From Syncephalastrum monosporum B8922 (lineage: Eukaryota > Mucoromycota > Mucoromycetes > Mucorales > Syncephalastraceae), in NCBI GenBank assembly GCA_000697355.1, contig JNEN01001214.1:124001-188000 (forward strand): a stretch of DNA of 64,000 bases, written 5' to 3'. Position 1 is the stretch's first letter; the number at the start of each line of letters is the position of its first letter. Below, piece after piece: positions 51,313 to 63,283 of the stretch. Made by a program: the position numbers and the translations under genes. Under the pieces are notes generated by a model. The model made no database searches. It worked only from the letters and a program-made list of their open reading frames with translations, and had not been told where the DNA came from.

Positions 51313-53438
51313 TTAGGCAGCCTTGCCGTGGACCATCTCAATCAGCGCGGGCACGACAGAAGTGTCGGCCAAGGTGGAGATGTCGCCGAGCTGGTCCTGC
51401 TCGCCGTTCACGATCTTACGAAGGATACGGCGCATGATCTTGCCCGAACGAGTCTTGGGGTGGTCAGCCACGATGTAGACACGCTTGGGGGTGGCAAAGG
51501 GACCGATGATCTTGCGGACCTGGAGAGTCAGCTCCTTCTCGAGACCGTCGGCGACCTCGACATGGGGCTTCACCGAGACAAAGGCGTGGATGCACTGACC
51601 CGTCAGGTCATCATGGCCGCCAATCACGGCAGCCTCGGCCACAGCCTCGTGGTACACCAGGGCAGACTCAATCTCAGCAGTCGAGAGACGATGACCAGAG
51701 ACGTTGATGACATCTACACATCATGACTGATAAGTATTTTCCTTCTTCCTTCCAATCCATGTCCAATCTTACCATCAACACGGCCGCGGATCCAAATGTA
51801 GCCGTCCTTATCACGCGAGGCTCCATCGCCAGTGAAGTAGAAGCCGGGGTAGGGCTTCAGGTAGGTATCCATGAAGCGGGTGTGGTTGTTGTAGACGGTA
51901 CGAGCCATCGAGGGCCAGGGCTTGGTGATGGCGAGGACACCGGTCTCATCGACCTCGGTGATCTCCTTGCCGGTGGTGGGGTCGAGGATCTTGGGCTGGA
52001 TACCAAAGAAGGGCAGCGTAGCCGAGCCAGGCTTGGTGGGGGTGGCACCGGGGAGGGGCGAGACGATAATGGAACCCGTCTCGGTCTGCCAGTAGGTGTC
52101 GACGACAGCGCAGCGGTTCTGGCCGACCTTCTCGTTGTACCAGTCCCAGGCCTCAGGGTTAATCGGCTCTCCAACAGAGCCAATGACACGAAGGCTGCTC
52201 AGGTCGTAGTTTTCAAGCCACTGGTCGCCCAGACGGCGGAGAGCACGGATGGCAGTGGGGGCGGTGTAGAACTGGTTGATCTTGTGCTTCTGGATCAGGT
52301 CCCAGAAGCGCGAGGGGTTAGGATAGGTGGGGGTCGATTCAAAGAGAACGGTCGTGGCGCCCAGCGTCAGGGGACCGTAAACAATGTAAGAGTGGCCAGT
52401 GACCCAGCCAATATCGGCCATACAGGCGAAGATGTCATCCTTCTGGTAGTCAAAGATGTACTTGACGGTGGCGGCGGCGCCGAGAAGGTAGCCACCCGTG
52501 GTGTGGAGGATACCCTTGGGGGCGCCAGTCGAGCCCGAGGTGTAGAGAAGGAAGAGCGGGTCCTCGGCGTTGCAGGGCTCAGGGGCACAGAAGCTTCTGG
52601 CCTTGTCCATCTCGTCGTGCCACCACAGATCACGGTCATCGACCCAGGGGACGGGCGAGCCAGTGCGGCGGAAGACGATGACGTTCTCAACCTGGGTCTG
52701 GTTGTTGCTCAGTGCGTCGTCAACGATACGCTTGGTCGCAATGTTCTTGCCACCACGACGGCCTTCGTCGGAAGTGATGACAATACGAGCGGAGCAGTCC
52801 ACAACACGGTCCCGGAGAGACTCAGCCGAAAAGCCCGCAAACACCACAGAATGGGGCGCACCCAAACGAGCGCAGGCCAGGATGGCGATAATGGCTTCGG
52901 GAATCATAGGCATGTAGATAGCAACGTTGTCACCCTTACGGACACCGCGGCTACGGAGCACGTTGGCCATCTTGCACACCTCACGGAGGAGCTCGCCGTA
53001 TGTGATCTTGCGCACCTGATCCGGTTCATCGCCCTCGTGGATAATAGCAACCTTATCAGGGTTCTGCAGCGCATGGCGATCCACACAGTTGTACGAGGCG
53101 TTCAGCTCGCCTTCCAAGAACCAGGCCATGTCGCCCTGCTCGAAGGAGCCATGCTTCACGGTCTCAAAGGGCTTGCTCCAAGTCAAGAGCTCGTTGGCCA
53201 GCTATAGATGATAGACGGGATTAGCAAGATGAGTATATGTATCTTTTTATGTGATTCGTATGGATATATAGAAATTTCATTCACTTACGTTGCCAAAGAA
53301 CTTCTCCGGCTCCTCGACACTCTCCTTCCACATAGCACGGTACTGATCAAGCGAGTTGACGTGCGGCTTGGGGCATTGGCTCGCGTCCAAAAGACGCTCG
53401 GGCACAGGGTGCGTGACAATCTGTTCCTCGGCGGTCAT
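51313..53438 (-). CDS. ACS: acetyl-CoA synthetase (AMP-forming)
   Basis: Makes acetyl-CoA from acetate, CoA and ATP via acetyl-AMP; cytosolic/nuclear, supports growth on acetate, lipid synthesis and histone acetylation. Three exons: about 53438-53287, about 53202-51772 and about 51716-51313; roughly 660 aa, the usual length. Visible: N-terminal ACAS domain ([37 protein letters not shown]), [39 protein letters not shown], the phosphate-binding loop [88 protein letters not shown], and the catalytic Lys motif [14 protein letters not shown] whose acetylation regulates these enzymes. Codon use is strongly biased to C-ending codons, which suggests high expression and leaves a 494-codon antisense frame open. 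Confidence 0.97.
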
Positions 53439-55140
53439 TGCAGGATAGAGTAGGGTGGAATATAAGAAAAAGAAAAAGGTTCGAGGCCAAAGCCCGCTTT
53501 TGTTGGGGAGAGAATCTTTTATACCCTTCGACACTGTGGAATATGAGTGGCTAAATTTTCAGGCACCACGCATCTTGGAAAATGGGTGGGTTGTGTCACC
53601 GCCCCAAAACAGAAAGTAGGACAGCGGAGTGTCGTGATGGGAAACTTGTTCAGATTCACCTCATCGATGACGCTTGGCCAATGGCTATAGCCATCTTTGT
53701 CCAATCGCCAGAATATCCGTGGGCTAAAATGATCCGGTCGTCAGACACCAGCAAAAAATAAGACAAAATCATACAATCGTTCAGATCCCAAGTGGAATCG
53801 GCCCCAAACGAGCAGAAACTTTATTGCTATATGTGTTGTGCATTAGTTTGTGCTTCTGTGTTATGTATTGCTTTTTGTTTTGGGGGGGAGAGCGGGATCG
53901 TCGGTCTTCCATAAACTGCAATGCAGCCGCGGTGGCTTCTTCTCTAGAGGAAGGACCCTGCTGAGATGATCTGGCCACAGCGCAAACCAAAGTTTGACAG
54001 CTGTCTCGTGGCCCGCGTCTTGTTTGACACCTCTTCCAACAGTAGCAGAATTCATTTCGTCCATTTCTTTATGCTGATCTACCATTTTGCACCGTGTCCC
54101 TCTTTCGCCCGGGGTCTGCAGCCATTGCACAACTTTATTTCAAATGCAGCGCAACGATTGGTTCTGAAGCCGCACACGAAACACCTCATCACATGTAGGT
54201 TTTGCCCTTTTGCATCTGTTTTTCACTCGATGGATCCTTTCCGAGTATAGGATGAGTGGGGAAATTATCAGGCTGTGCGTTACGTATCGTGTACCCGGAC
54301 GAGAATCGCGCTAAATGGTAGTCGCTAGCTGATCCATTCGGCCTTGTGTCTTCCGGGTTTCTCTAATTCCTGGATTAGCATGAACCTTGTTATGCTCCAG
54401 AACGTTTATGCGCTTGCGCTTCTTTGTCTTCTATTGTTCGCACGGATGTCACCACCCCGGGATAGAGTATTAGCAGTAATAGCTATATAGGCAGGGATGC
54501 CGGGTTTCCATTGGTTAAAAGTAATTTATGATGCTTTCCCCGCATTCCTCATAAGGATATCATCTCCCTTTATCTGGGGTCACTTTCTATGGTAACAAAT
54601 TGAAACATGTGTGGGTAAGTTGACTGGTTTGTACACCGTATCGCCATTTCGGTACCCTTGGCAGAGCGTACGGGCGCGCTAATTTGTCCTCTGCTTAGAC
54701 ATCGACAACTGCTATTCATTATGCCGCTCTGTACGCTAGGTAAATAGGCAGATTCCGATGATATGTTGCCCGAAGGGAAATGGCGAAATCCGTGCCCGCC
54801 AAAAATCGGCTATACGTCCGTCCGGCCCTGCATCTGCATGATTAAAGCACATGACTCTCACGGGATGAAAGAAGACATCACGGAGGAAATGAACAGGCAG
54901 GGAGGGGGATGCAGCATCTCAGACATGCCCCCGCACCAGAGACGCGCCTATCTTGCACATCTCATCTGTGCCTATGTATTACGTGTACCTTCTTGGCGAA
55001 ACGCGTCACTACGCATCTTCCACAGATACCATGGCAACACAAAAATTCCTGTTTTTCCGGAGGTGGGGTTCGTTACACATACTTGTACACAAGAGAAACA
55101 TCCAGCAAGGTTTATTATATTACTGTATAAGCTATTATTG
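53439..55140. other. gene-poor region between acetyl-CoA synthetase and the Mtc1-like gene
   Basis: About 1.7 kb. The synthetase promoter lies in the first few hundred bases. Frames of 80-130 codons occur on both strands (for example 54763-55152 on +) but none resembles a known family or has matching splice partners. Confidence 0.5.
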
Positions 55141-56507
55141 TTATTTGCCTGACTCGGTCTTCTCTTCAGGTGTGCTCTGATCCTGCTTCTGCTCTTGCTT
55201 TTGGTCCTTGGCATCGCCTGCTTTCGATGCGGCGACTGCCTGGGCGAGTTGGGTCTTTGCACCCGTCATACGTGTCCAGACATAATCTTGCGCGACCGTC
55301 GTCACCGCCATCCGGATCACTTCGGCCATCTTGTCCTCGACCCATTCACTTTCCTCATAGGGGACGTCCAGCCAGGGGAGGGGCATGGCCTGCGAGTAAG
55401 TTCTGAACTTGAGTTGGTGGGTAGGGTCGACAAGAAGGATGACATAGACCAGCTGGCTCTCCTTGGTATCATCTTCGTCGCCTGGAATCGCGAATTTGAC
55501 GGGCTGTATAGATAAAAAGACGGGACAATTGATGACAGGGACGGCGCCCGATTGGGGTGTATATTCCGTACGCGCCTCAGGTGGTGTGTAATGCAGCTTG
55601 ATCAGATGATCGATATTGGCCTGTTCTCAGCGGTGGCTCGAGATAGTGAGGAACAAGAACCTTGTTTTTTTTTTTTTTTTTTTTGCTCTTCCTTTTTCTG
55701 ATCCATACCTTGGCAAGTTTGGTACCCTCCAGCATACCTTCGCACATATTGAGGTTACGACTGTCGGGCTGCTCATCCTCCTTGTCACCGACTTTGCGCA
55801 CAACCACATGGCCCGATTCTGTCTGCTCCATGACCCGCGCAAAGGCTCGGTAAACGAGTGCCTCTAAGCCCACATAGCCTATCATGTCATGTGATAAAAA
55901 GACTTCGACGAGCTCATGCTCGGAAATCGGCGGGGCCACCGTTTCAAGAATGGACGTGGTCAAGTTGCGCAGTTCGTTGCCTAGCGTGCAACACATGAGT
56001 TCAATATCCCTTTCTGTTTTGCCTCTTTTTTTTTCCTCTTTTGTTCTTTGATATCTTACTCAGTTTGCCCAAATTTTCCTTATTGACGAGACCTTGCAGG
56101 TGCTTGACGCGATCCTCAAGAAGCTTCGCTGCAGGCGAGTCGACGGATTTGTTGATTTGCTCGGTGGTGGTCTTGACGGCTGCACTGGCCTGGTTCCACA
56201 GCGAGTTACCCCACGCCATCCACGTGGACGACGCCGGCTGCTCGGCTGGAGGTGCAGCTGCTGTGTCCTTGGACGCGCTTGTTTCGGTGTTTGCCGGCTG
56301 TTGTTCGGATGGGTACTGTGCAATTTCATCGAGAAACGACATGATGTCCTTGTGATCAGCCGTTGGCGCAGGTTTCTCTGTACCCGCAGCATCTTGCGGC
56401 TGTGAATCAGGCAAGTTGAGGGATTCGAGAAACTTTTCTGCTTCAGAAAGGCTGCTTTCATTGTCCGGCTGCTTCTTTTCGAGCTGGTCCGCGTTCTTTT
56501 CTGACAT
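55141..56507 (-). CDS. MTC1: Mtc1-like protein (fungal DUF5427 family)
   Basis: Member of the fungal family of yeast Mtc1 (maintenance of telomere capping; also found with COPI-like vesicles), molecular role unclear. Three exons in transcript order: about 56507-56062, about 55982-55709 and about 55622-55141. The N-terminus is acidic/disordered with SLSEAEKFLESLNLP and ADHKDIMSFLDEIAQYPSEQ, then the characteristic WMAWGNSLWNQASAAVKTTT and LEDRVKHLQGLVNKENLGKL segment. Exon 2 carries GNELRNLTTSILETVAPPIS, EHELVEVFLSHDMIGYVGLE and ALVYRAFARVMEQ, which match the family core. Exon 3 includes IDHLIKLHYTPPEARTEYTP and LPWLDVPYEESEWVEDKMAE and ends in a Gln/Lys/Glu-rich tail. About 400 aa. The family assignment rests on recalled motifs. 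Confidence 0.78.
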
Positions 56508-58758
56508 GATGTCTATTTGTCATTGCATCAGCCCCGTTGAAAAGTATGGCACTAAGAATGGAAGAATAACTGGCAAAAACCTGGAACTTACGCAAGAATA
56601 AAAAAAAGGGTGAGCGAGTGAAGACCTATCCTTCGGCTGAGCATTTGCCGATCTTCCTTTTGCGGAGTGTGAGGCACGATCGCTGCCATTTCGAGCACGG
56701 CCAGGCACTCGCAGCATGAACCATACACACTGTACGTACCATTTACTGCTCAATATAAGAGACGATATCCCGTTATACCCGTCCCTTCAAAAGATCAGGG
56801 AAGTTTCAGAAAGGGGTGGCTCACTACATGACAAAATGATTGGTGATAGTTCGTCTAAAAACTGGATGGCACGGCTACATAGGAAATGTGTGATGGGCTT
56901 TGATGCGGCGGTTCGCTTAAAGAATGATAATTCGTCACATGACAAGATATCCGGTGGATAATCGTAGCCCAAATCCTCTCAGCAAATATCTTTTATCAAG
57001 ATCATCACTCACCGCAACCCGGGGGGGTGTTAGTAAATTGATGATATGCATGACTCGAAAGAACAAAGAGACACTTAACTAAATACATATACCGAAGCTG
57101 TTATCGGTCGTGGGGGGATATAGTGACGCAGAAAATGTGATCATATGAGCAGCACCTCAAACAGTTTGTTTATGACATTATTGCTGATAGATGGCATACA
57201 GTCAGACAAGTGCAACTTTGGGAATTCATCAAGCAGCGCACAAACGTAGTAAACTGCAACACGTTAATGATACTCTTGTATACGAGCTTGCGAAGTCTAC
57301 AAAGTCATTCCAATCCGTACCCCGTCTTTACATGGCCTTCTTGATTATCTCCCGAGCTTTACTGCAGACGCGTTAAGCTGCTAGTACTGGAGAGAAACTG
57401 AGCGACCCGGCCAATGCCTGCATGAAATGCGATGCTAACCTTGCAAAGGAGCGGAACGTATTGAAAGTCCTAGGCGATCGTTCGTCATAAACCAAGTTCT
57501 GTGTAAGCCGCACTGTATTCCTTTTGTCGCTTGCCACGTCTCTTCTTGAACAAGATCGGACCCACAGACGGGATATCAGCGACTGAGGTATATTTACGAG
57601 TGGCTGGTAAGGATGTAACTGTGGAATGTAACATATATGAAAAAAAGTGAAGGGGGTAACATAGAAGATACGCTATGCACTTGTTTTCATGTCTGTACTT
57701 TTTTTTGTAAGCAAGTATGGGTAGTCAATAGCCCCCTCATTATCACTAGCGATCAATTGATTGATATTGTGCCGAGAAGAACTCTACGTCCCCGCTGTCC
57801 TACTTCCCTTCTTAATATGTCTGCGTCCAGAGGGGCAGACAGGATTCATTAGAAAAGCGTCCAGTTAAGTTAGTTTTGAGTCAAAGCACCGAAAACGCTA
57901 CTGTCGCCTAAATTAGCCCGAGAAAGCTTTGCAATGTAGGCTATCGTTAAAGTATACATAAAAAGGCAAGACTAGGAGCTTTTTTTTATCAAGTGAAGCG
58001 GACCTCAGCGGTCAGTGGTCCAATAAAAAGCGCAAGCGTCTAGTCACCTAATAGGGCATTCATGCATTTTCATGGACGCATGGTATAGGGTTTCATAGCG
58101 GAGAGCACAAATTCAAAGATTTTTGATGTGATGCTTTGTGCGAACATGCTTTTGGCTCGTATAAATTGTATGCTTGGACTGACATTTGGCTATCTTGCCA
58201 GGAAGTCATAGTGTGGTCGGATTTGGTATCCGCGAATCTACGCGCTCATCTAGTACTGATCCGTTTACGGCTACCCCGGCTGTGTCAAAACGTTCTGTCA
58301 TTGCCGTTGCTCTCAGTGAGCATAGGGCTGTGTCAAACAGCCCTTGATACGGTGTCGGCTCGGCTTGTTCTTACGCTCCCTGGTCTGTGCCACATGTAGT
58401 TTGTCACCGGCTCTCTTTGCCTCTTTCTTTTAATTTCAGTTTGTCCGGTAGCTCCTAGCTTCCATTCATCGACACAGAAATTCACTCCTTTCATTGATAC
58501 CAAACGATATTGGACGGAGCGAGGTGGGGCGTGTTGGATAAGAGCGTGGAGCTACCCCACATTTATCTACATATCGACAAATAGATCGACCGTGGATTTC
58601 TAGCTTGTTATAAAATATACTTAATGCAAACGACTTAGACTCCCATGTATGTTGTTTATTCTGATAGTCATGTAAGGTTTTCAAATGCTATTATGTGTTG
58701 TATGTGTGACATTAAAATGGTCAAGTTGTAGTAAAAGGTTATATAATGGGAGCGTATG
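56508..58758. other. gene-poor region between the Mtc1-like and PPN1 genes
   Basis: About 2.25 kb. Possible coding remnants: a 61-codon frame at 57191-57376 followed in another frame by SDPANACMKCDANLAKER and NVLKVLGDRSS ending at about 57489, and an 87-codon frame at 58136-58399 rich in repeated LCQ/LRL motifs. A G-run lies near 57020-57027. None identifies a family; a decayed mobile element is possible. Confidence 0.45.
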
Positions 58759-60502
58759 TCACTCATTGCCTGTGTGGACAAGCATATTTTTTGTGTAAGT
58801 TTCCCAAAGGGCCTTGCCGCGCCAGGTGTCCTCTGTCATTTGTTTGGCTAAGCGGATCCAGCTGCTGGTCGACAGATCTGACATGCCATAGGTCAAGTCG
58901 GTCATGTACTCGATCTCGAAAACGGGCTTCGGCGGTGGGTCGTGTGGATTCGCAAACCAGCCAAATTGATTCCAATACGTCAGGTTGACATACCACTGAG
59001 TGTACTGCTGCCATGTACCAAAGGAAGGCAGCGCTGGGTTGGTCTCGTACCGATTGATACGGAAGCCAGGGAAATAGATGGGCAGCAACGGCGGTGAGAC
59101 ATGGACCACGACTGACTGGCCGTCATCTTTGGCCAACTTCTTGTATTGCCTCCGCAGATTCGACATGTATCGCTCTGTGTTTTTGAGGGGGTACACCATG
59201 CTGGCGTCCTCCTTTTTGCGCAGAATCATGAAATGATCAATATTGACATGACCATACATATGGCCGGCCACGATGTCCGCAAACTCGAGGGCGAGGTCGG
59301 TATAGTCTGATAAGCAGCTTGGGTAAAATGTCTTTTCCGAGGGAGGCACATGACCGATCATGTAGACACGCGCACCGTCGCGTCGCGCCTGCGTCAGTTG
59401 ATCACGTATCCACTTTATATGCTGGCGACCAGGGCCGTCAACATCGCAACCAGGCACGCGGCTGTTTGAGTCAAAAAAGTACAGCGTGTTCAGCGCTAGG
59501 ACACGAATACCAGGCGCCACCTGAACAACGTAGTAGCCGGTTTGCCGAAAGGTTTCGATTTGATCGTAGGGAATAAAGTCGCGCCACATGACGCTCAAGG
59601 CTTCGAGAATAGAGTTGGGCTTGTCGGGTGATCCAGGCACGATCTCATTGTGTGGGTGCATATCGTTGTTGCCTAGAAAGGGAATCGATGATTGATACAC
59701 AAACACGCAAACAAAGCGTTTGTCTAGTTACCAATGCAAGGAACAATAGGGACAGTGCTATTATCGGCGCGACGGAAGGCTCTCTGGATGGAGTCGGTGA
59801 CGTCTTGATTGAGCTCAAGCACCTCATGTTCTGAGCGTTCAATACGGTTATCACTGTCATGGCTAGGAAAATCAAGAGATAAAATAAGAATACATATAAA
59901 GACGAACAGCGTTAGACTCGGATGGATCGATGCGGGGAAGTCAAAAAAAAAATAAGAAAAAAAAATTTACCGCGCGTTGTCACCCGTCCAAACGACAAAG
60001 TCAATCCGATCCCGCCATTCCTGCGCTATCCAATCAATGGCGTGGTGTAGGAACCACGGGGCCGCATCGCAGTCGCTGGTAGGTGCACCCCAATAGCCCG
60101 CCAATTTTCCTTTCCGCATCTTCTTCTTTCTGTGTTTCTTGGGCTGTCTATGACAGGAGGATTTGATCGTACCACCTGCTTCATAATGTTTGTCCATCTA
60201 CAAAGACAATAGTCAAATTTGAATGGGGTCAGCATACACTCGCGTTCATACGCACAAGATCAAAGACGCCTGGCTTGAGGGCTACTTACGTGGAGATCGG
60301 TTATGTGCAAAAAGGTGCCATGCAACTCAGGCGCGAGCGGTTTGGTATCCGTTGAGGCGGCAGGATGCGTCAAAAATGGATGTTGGTGTTGAGCCAAAGG
60401 CTGTCCGTTCAAGGCATATGCGCCTGTTGTCGTTCCGAGGACGCCAAGGAGTGCTAGGGCTGCACCCGTCGTCACAACTCGGCGAGTCCGTGTTGAGACC
60501 AT
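58759..60502 (-). CDS. PPN1: vacuolar endopolyphosphatase, Ppn1-like metallophosphoesterase
   Basis: Cuts long inorganic polyphosphate chains internally; in yeast it is a vacuolar type II membrane protein. The N-terminus has a basic start and a hydrophobic signal anchor (VVTTGAALALLGVLGTTTGA). Calcineurin-like motifs follow in order: FLHITDLH (metal site I) at the end of exon 1 (60502-60290), MDKHYEAGG, VVWTGDNAR (GDNA), VPCIG/NNDMHPHNE (GNND split by an intron), VYMIGHVPPSEKTFYP and IVAGHMYGHVNIDHF (GHxH). After the catalytic fold comes a C-terminal domain with HVSPPLLPIYFPGFRINRYE and YVNLTYWNQFGWFANPHDPP, ending MLVHTGNE. About 510 aa, shorter than yeast Ppn1, which carries long insertions. 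All metal-ligand motifs look intact. Four exons were recognised; 60199-59970 and about 59860-59732 are the middle ones. Confidence 0.93.
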
Positions 60503-61519
60503 ATCGTAGTGCACTAGGAAGTGTGTCGAAATCAGAAAAGTAAAGAAACGAAAGAAAAGACTAGAGGGATGGTTTCCCGAGAATCGACCCCGTCTAACAA
60601 ACGACATCACTATTTTCTTTTTTTTTTTTTTTTTCTACTGGGAATATTTCGGTGTCCGACATCCCAATGCTTACACACACCGATTTGGGCTGAGCGTCGT
60701 CATAGCATGGTCATCTCCTCAAGCCCACGATGGTACAACAAAGCCGATAAAATATGAATGTCCACAGTACAGTATACCATAGGCATTATGGTATTGTAAC
60801 ATCAAAACTATGCCAAAACGTTCAAGGTTTCTTTTCCATTTGGGCTTATGCGCCCGACTGAAACCCCCGCTCGTTTTATGCAAAATAGCAACTGTTCAAC
60901 CCCTGATGGCGATAAATAGGGTTTTCGGGTGATGCTCTTTCACAAGTGTTCTTGACGCACGTGCTGCTTGTGAATACCAATGTTGGCTGTAGAGTATATG
61001 TTTGCATGTTATTATTTATGTATTTTTGTATATAGACCGACGACGCCGCGTATTACCGCGGTAAACGTCAAGCTCCTATTTCGAACCCCATAACCAGAGG
61101 GCACCAACTCCTTTTTTGACAGATATCAGAAACTGAATTTGCCAGGGACCTCGAACAAAATTGCAGAAGATGTCTGGAATATCACTAGCTGATCCTATAA
61201 CACCGAGAAATGGGATCCTTGCCATTCAGTCGCACTCGTCTGTGCGTAATGGTTACACTGCATGTATTTCCATGATACATTTTCGCCCATTTTTACTACT
61301 GCGGAATGCAGGGTATTGAGAAATGATGAAAGGGTAGCTCGAGGTTTGTAGAGATGTAAGCAATAAATTGTATAGAGCGATATATATATATATATATATA
61401 AATATATGGCATGTATGTGTACTCGTAATTGAGTAAAAGTAGCAGGAGGATGGTCCATTATATCACTGCTTGCTATCACTGCGGACTGAGGGAATTAAAC
61501 TGGAATTTTTTTTCTCCAA
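60503..61519. other. intergenic region upstream of PPN1
   Basis: About 1.0 kb: PPN1 promoter, AT-rich spacer and the 3' UTR of the Mso1-like gene. A TA tract lies at 61381-61407. No gene recognised. Confidence 0.6.
61381..61407. repeat. (TA)n microsatellite
   Basis: About ten TA dinucleotides plus an AATATAT extension, directly readable. Confidence 0.9.
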
Positions 61520-62974
61520 TTAAAAGTAGCCAGTTCGCTCTGGGTATCGATGGTTGCTGGAAGGAGGCATATTACGGGGTCCACGTGTGCGCTCTCGGTG
61601 GGGAGATCGGTAACTATGATATTCTTCTTCATCATATTGGTCTCTGAATTGTCGTGGCGGTGATCGTGCTTGGGGCGGTGATCGGTAGTCGTCGTCGTAT
61701 CCAGAGTAGCGCGATGGCCGTGGGCGTTCATCGTAATAGTCGTGCCGCGCGCGGGTGGGTGAGGTGGGCGGAGGTGGATGATGGCGCGAACGTCCATAAC
61801 GATCGCTGTGGTCATCGTAATAATCATCGTAGCGGGAAGGAGGTGGACTTCTGTGGGTGGGTGGAGGGGGAGCATATTCCTCGACGCGATGTTTCTGTTG
61901 ACGCAGCTCAGCACGTTCGCGCTCGCGGCGAGACGCGGGCGTGTCTGTCTCGGCTTCGACTTCCCACAAGCGCTGTTTTCTCCCTGACGTGGGCTTACGC
62001 TCTACATCACCGTGGGGCAGGAACTCTTCACGCATCGGCGCGGCGCGCTTAGTGATGGGTGCCCGACCGTCGAAAAGCCAGGGCGGGAGCGGGGCATGCT
62101 TACTCTCATAATATTCACGCAGCACACGTGACACGTGCGTCTCTCCTTCCCAGTCAGACTCGTCCGACTCTGTGTTTAGAAAGGGAATTTAGGTCAGTAT
62201 TTAAAGATGGGTTGCTGTCATTGTTTTTTAAATAGAAATGTACCTGGACCACGGTCGTCGCGCGAAGGTATCCGGTCGGCCATATTTTGCGTGGCCTGGA
62301 TCAGCTTGCCCCAGATTTTACCACTCTGCTTTGGTTTGTCGTCTGCTTAGTGTGTTAGCATGCAGCCACAACAGTAAAGGGAATAACACACACAGAGGTG
62401 CATGTGTCTCTCTACAGCACTTACAAAGCTCATTCAGCTGTTTCCACTTTTCGTTCTGGCGCACCTTTCCCCACAATTTTCTGCCTTGATTAGGGGACTC
62501 GGCGGCGGTCGTTTCAGGCAAGTGAGCAGCAAAGTTGTTGAAATAGACAGACTCGTCTTCGGGGTTCGTCTGCTCTGCTTGTTCCGGCTGCTGCTGCTTC
62601 CCTGAACGGACAAAGCGAGACCACTTGCCTCCGGTGGAGGAAGACGTCATGGAGGAATTGTCAGAAGGAGGTTGGGTCTGGGTGTTGAAGGTGCTTGATG
62701 AGGAGGATGAGGCGGCAGATGTCGGTCTCGAGCGGCTGTGGCTGTGGCTGTCACTGTCAGCCGACGCCACTGGTTTCCGTGGCACACGGAGATTCCCATT
62801 GCTAGGTGATTGCAAGTCGTTGGGGTTGCTTGTATACTTGGTGGGTAACGGAGGCAGTGGCGGACGCACCACGTCTTGACATTTGTGTCTAGCGGGGTAG
62901 AGACCGACATCCTGGCCACAGTCCTTGCACAATACGACAACCTTGGAGACACGGTAATCGACTGCTTGAGACAT
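61520..62974 (-). CDS. Mso1-like exocytosis protein (Sec1-binding domain)
   Basis: Three exons in transcript order: about 62974-62425, about 62342-62245 and about 62169-61520; roughly 430 aa. The first 30 residues hold a Cys/His set (VLCKDCGQDVGLYPARHKC) that may bind zinc. A Ser/Pro-rich disordered segment follows, then GRKLWGKVRQNEKWKQLNEL and, in exon 2, GKIWGKLIQATQNMADRIP. Exon 3 starts with SDESDWEGETHVSRVLREYY, ESKHAPLPPWLF, which matches the pattern of the Mso1 Sec1-binding domain (D..thvsrvLr.YY..kg.plPpWL). The C-terminal 150 residues are Arg/Tyr/Pro/Asp-rich and disordered. Mso1 binds the SM protein Sec1 and helps SNARE-driven vesicle fusion at growth sites. The zinc-like N-terminus is unlike yeast Mso1, so the orthology is tentative. 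Confidence 0.7.
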
Positions 62975-63283
62975 GTCAAGACAAGATGGACGAGTTCCAA
63001 AGCAGAAAGGGGAAGGGTGAGTTGCTGCAGAACTAAATTCGCTTTTAGCTCGTTTTCGTTCTTCCCGGGCAAATGCGACCGTGGTCAGGCACGAGAACGC
63101 ACGTTACACAGCTCTCTCCATTCTTCGTGATTGGTGATTGCTGATCGGTGCTGCATGCAGCAACTCATCCCACCCTCGTTTGCGGCTCATTCTTCGTCAA
63201 GAAAGTGGGTTTGTTTTCTTTATACAATGTGCATATATATGTCAACGGTGATTATGTTATCTATAAATGAAATGTGTATCTGT
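62975..63283. other. short intergenic region upstream of the Mso1-like gene
   Basis: About 310 bp holding the promoter of the Mso1-like gene and the 3' UTR of the PHO88 gene. Nothing else seen. Confidence 0.6.

Noticed and set aside
51723..53207. 494-codon open frame on the + strand opposite acetyl-CoA synthetase
   Set aside because: It mirrors the synthetase exon exactly; strong C-ending codon bias of the sense gene removes stops on the other strand. Its translation has no protein-family features.
61020..61100. tRNA B-box-like GGTTCGAAA on the minus strand
   Set aside because: No matching A box or cloverleaf arms could be drawn; the motif lacks the usual CC end.
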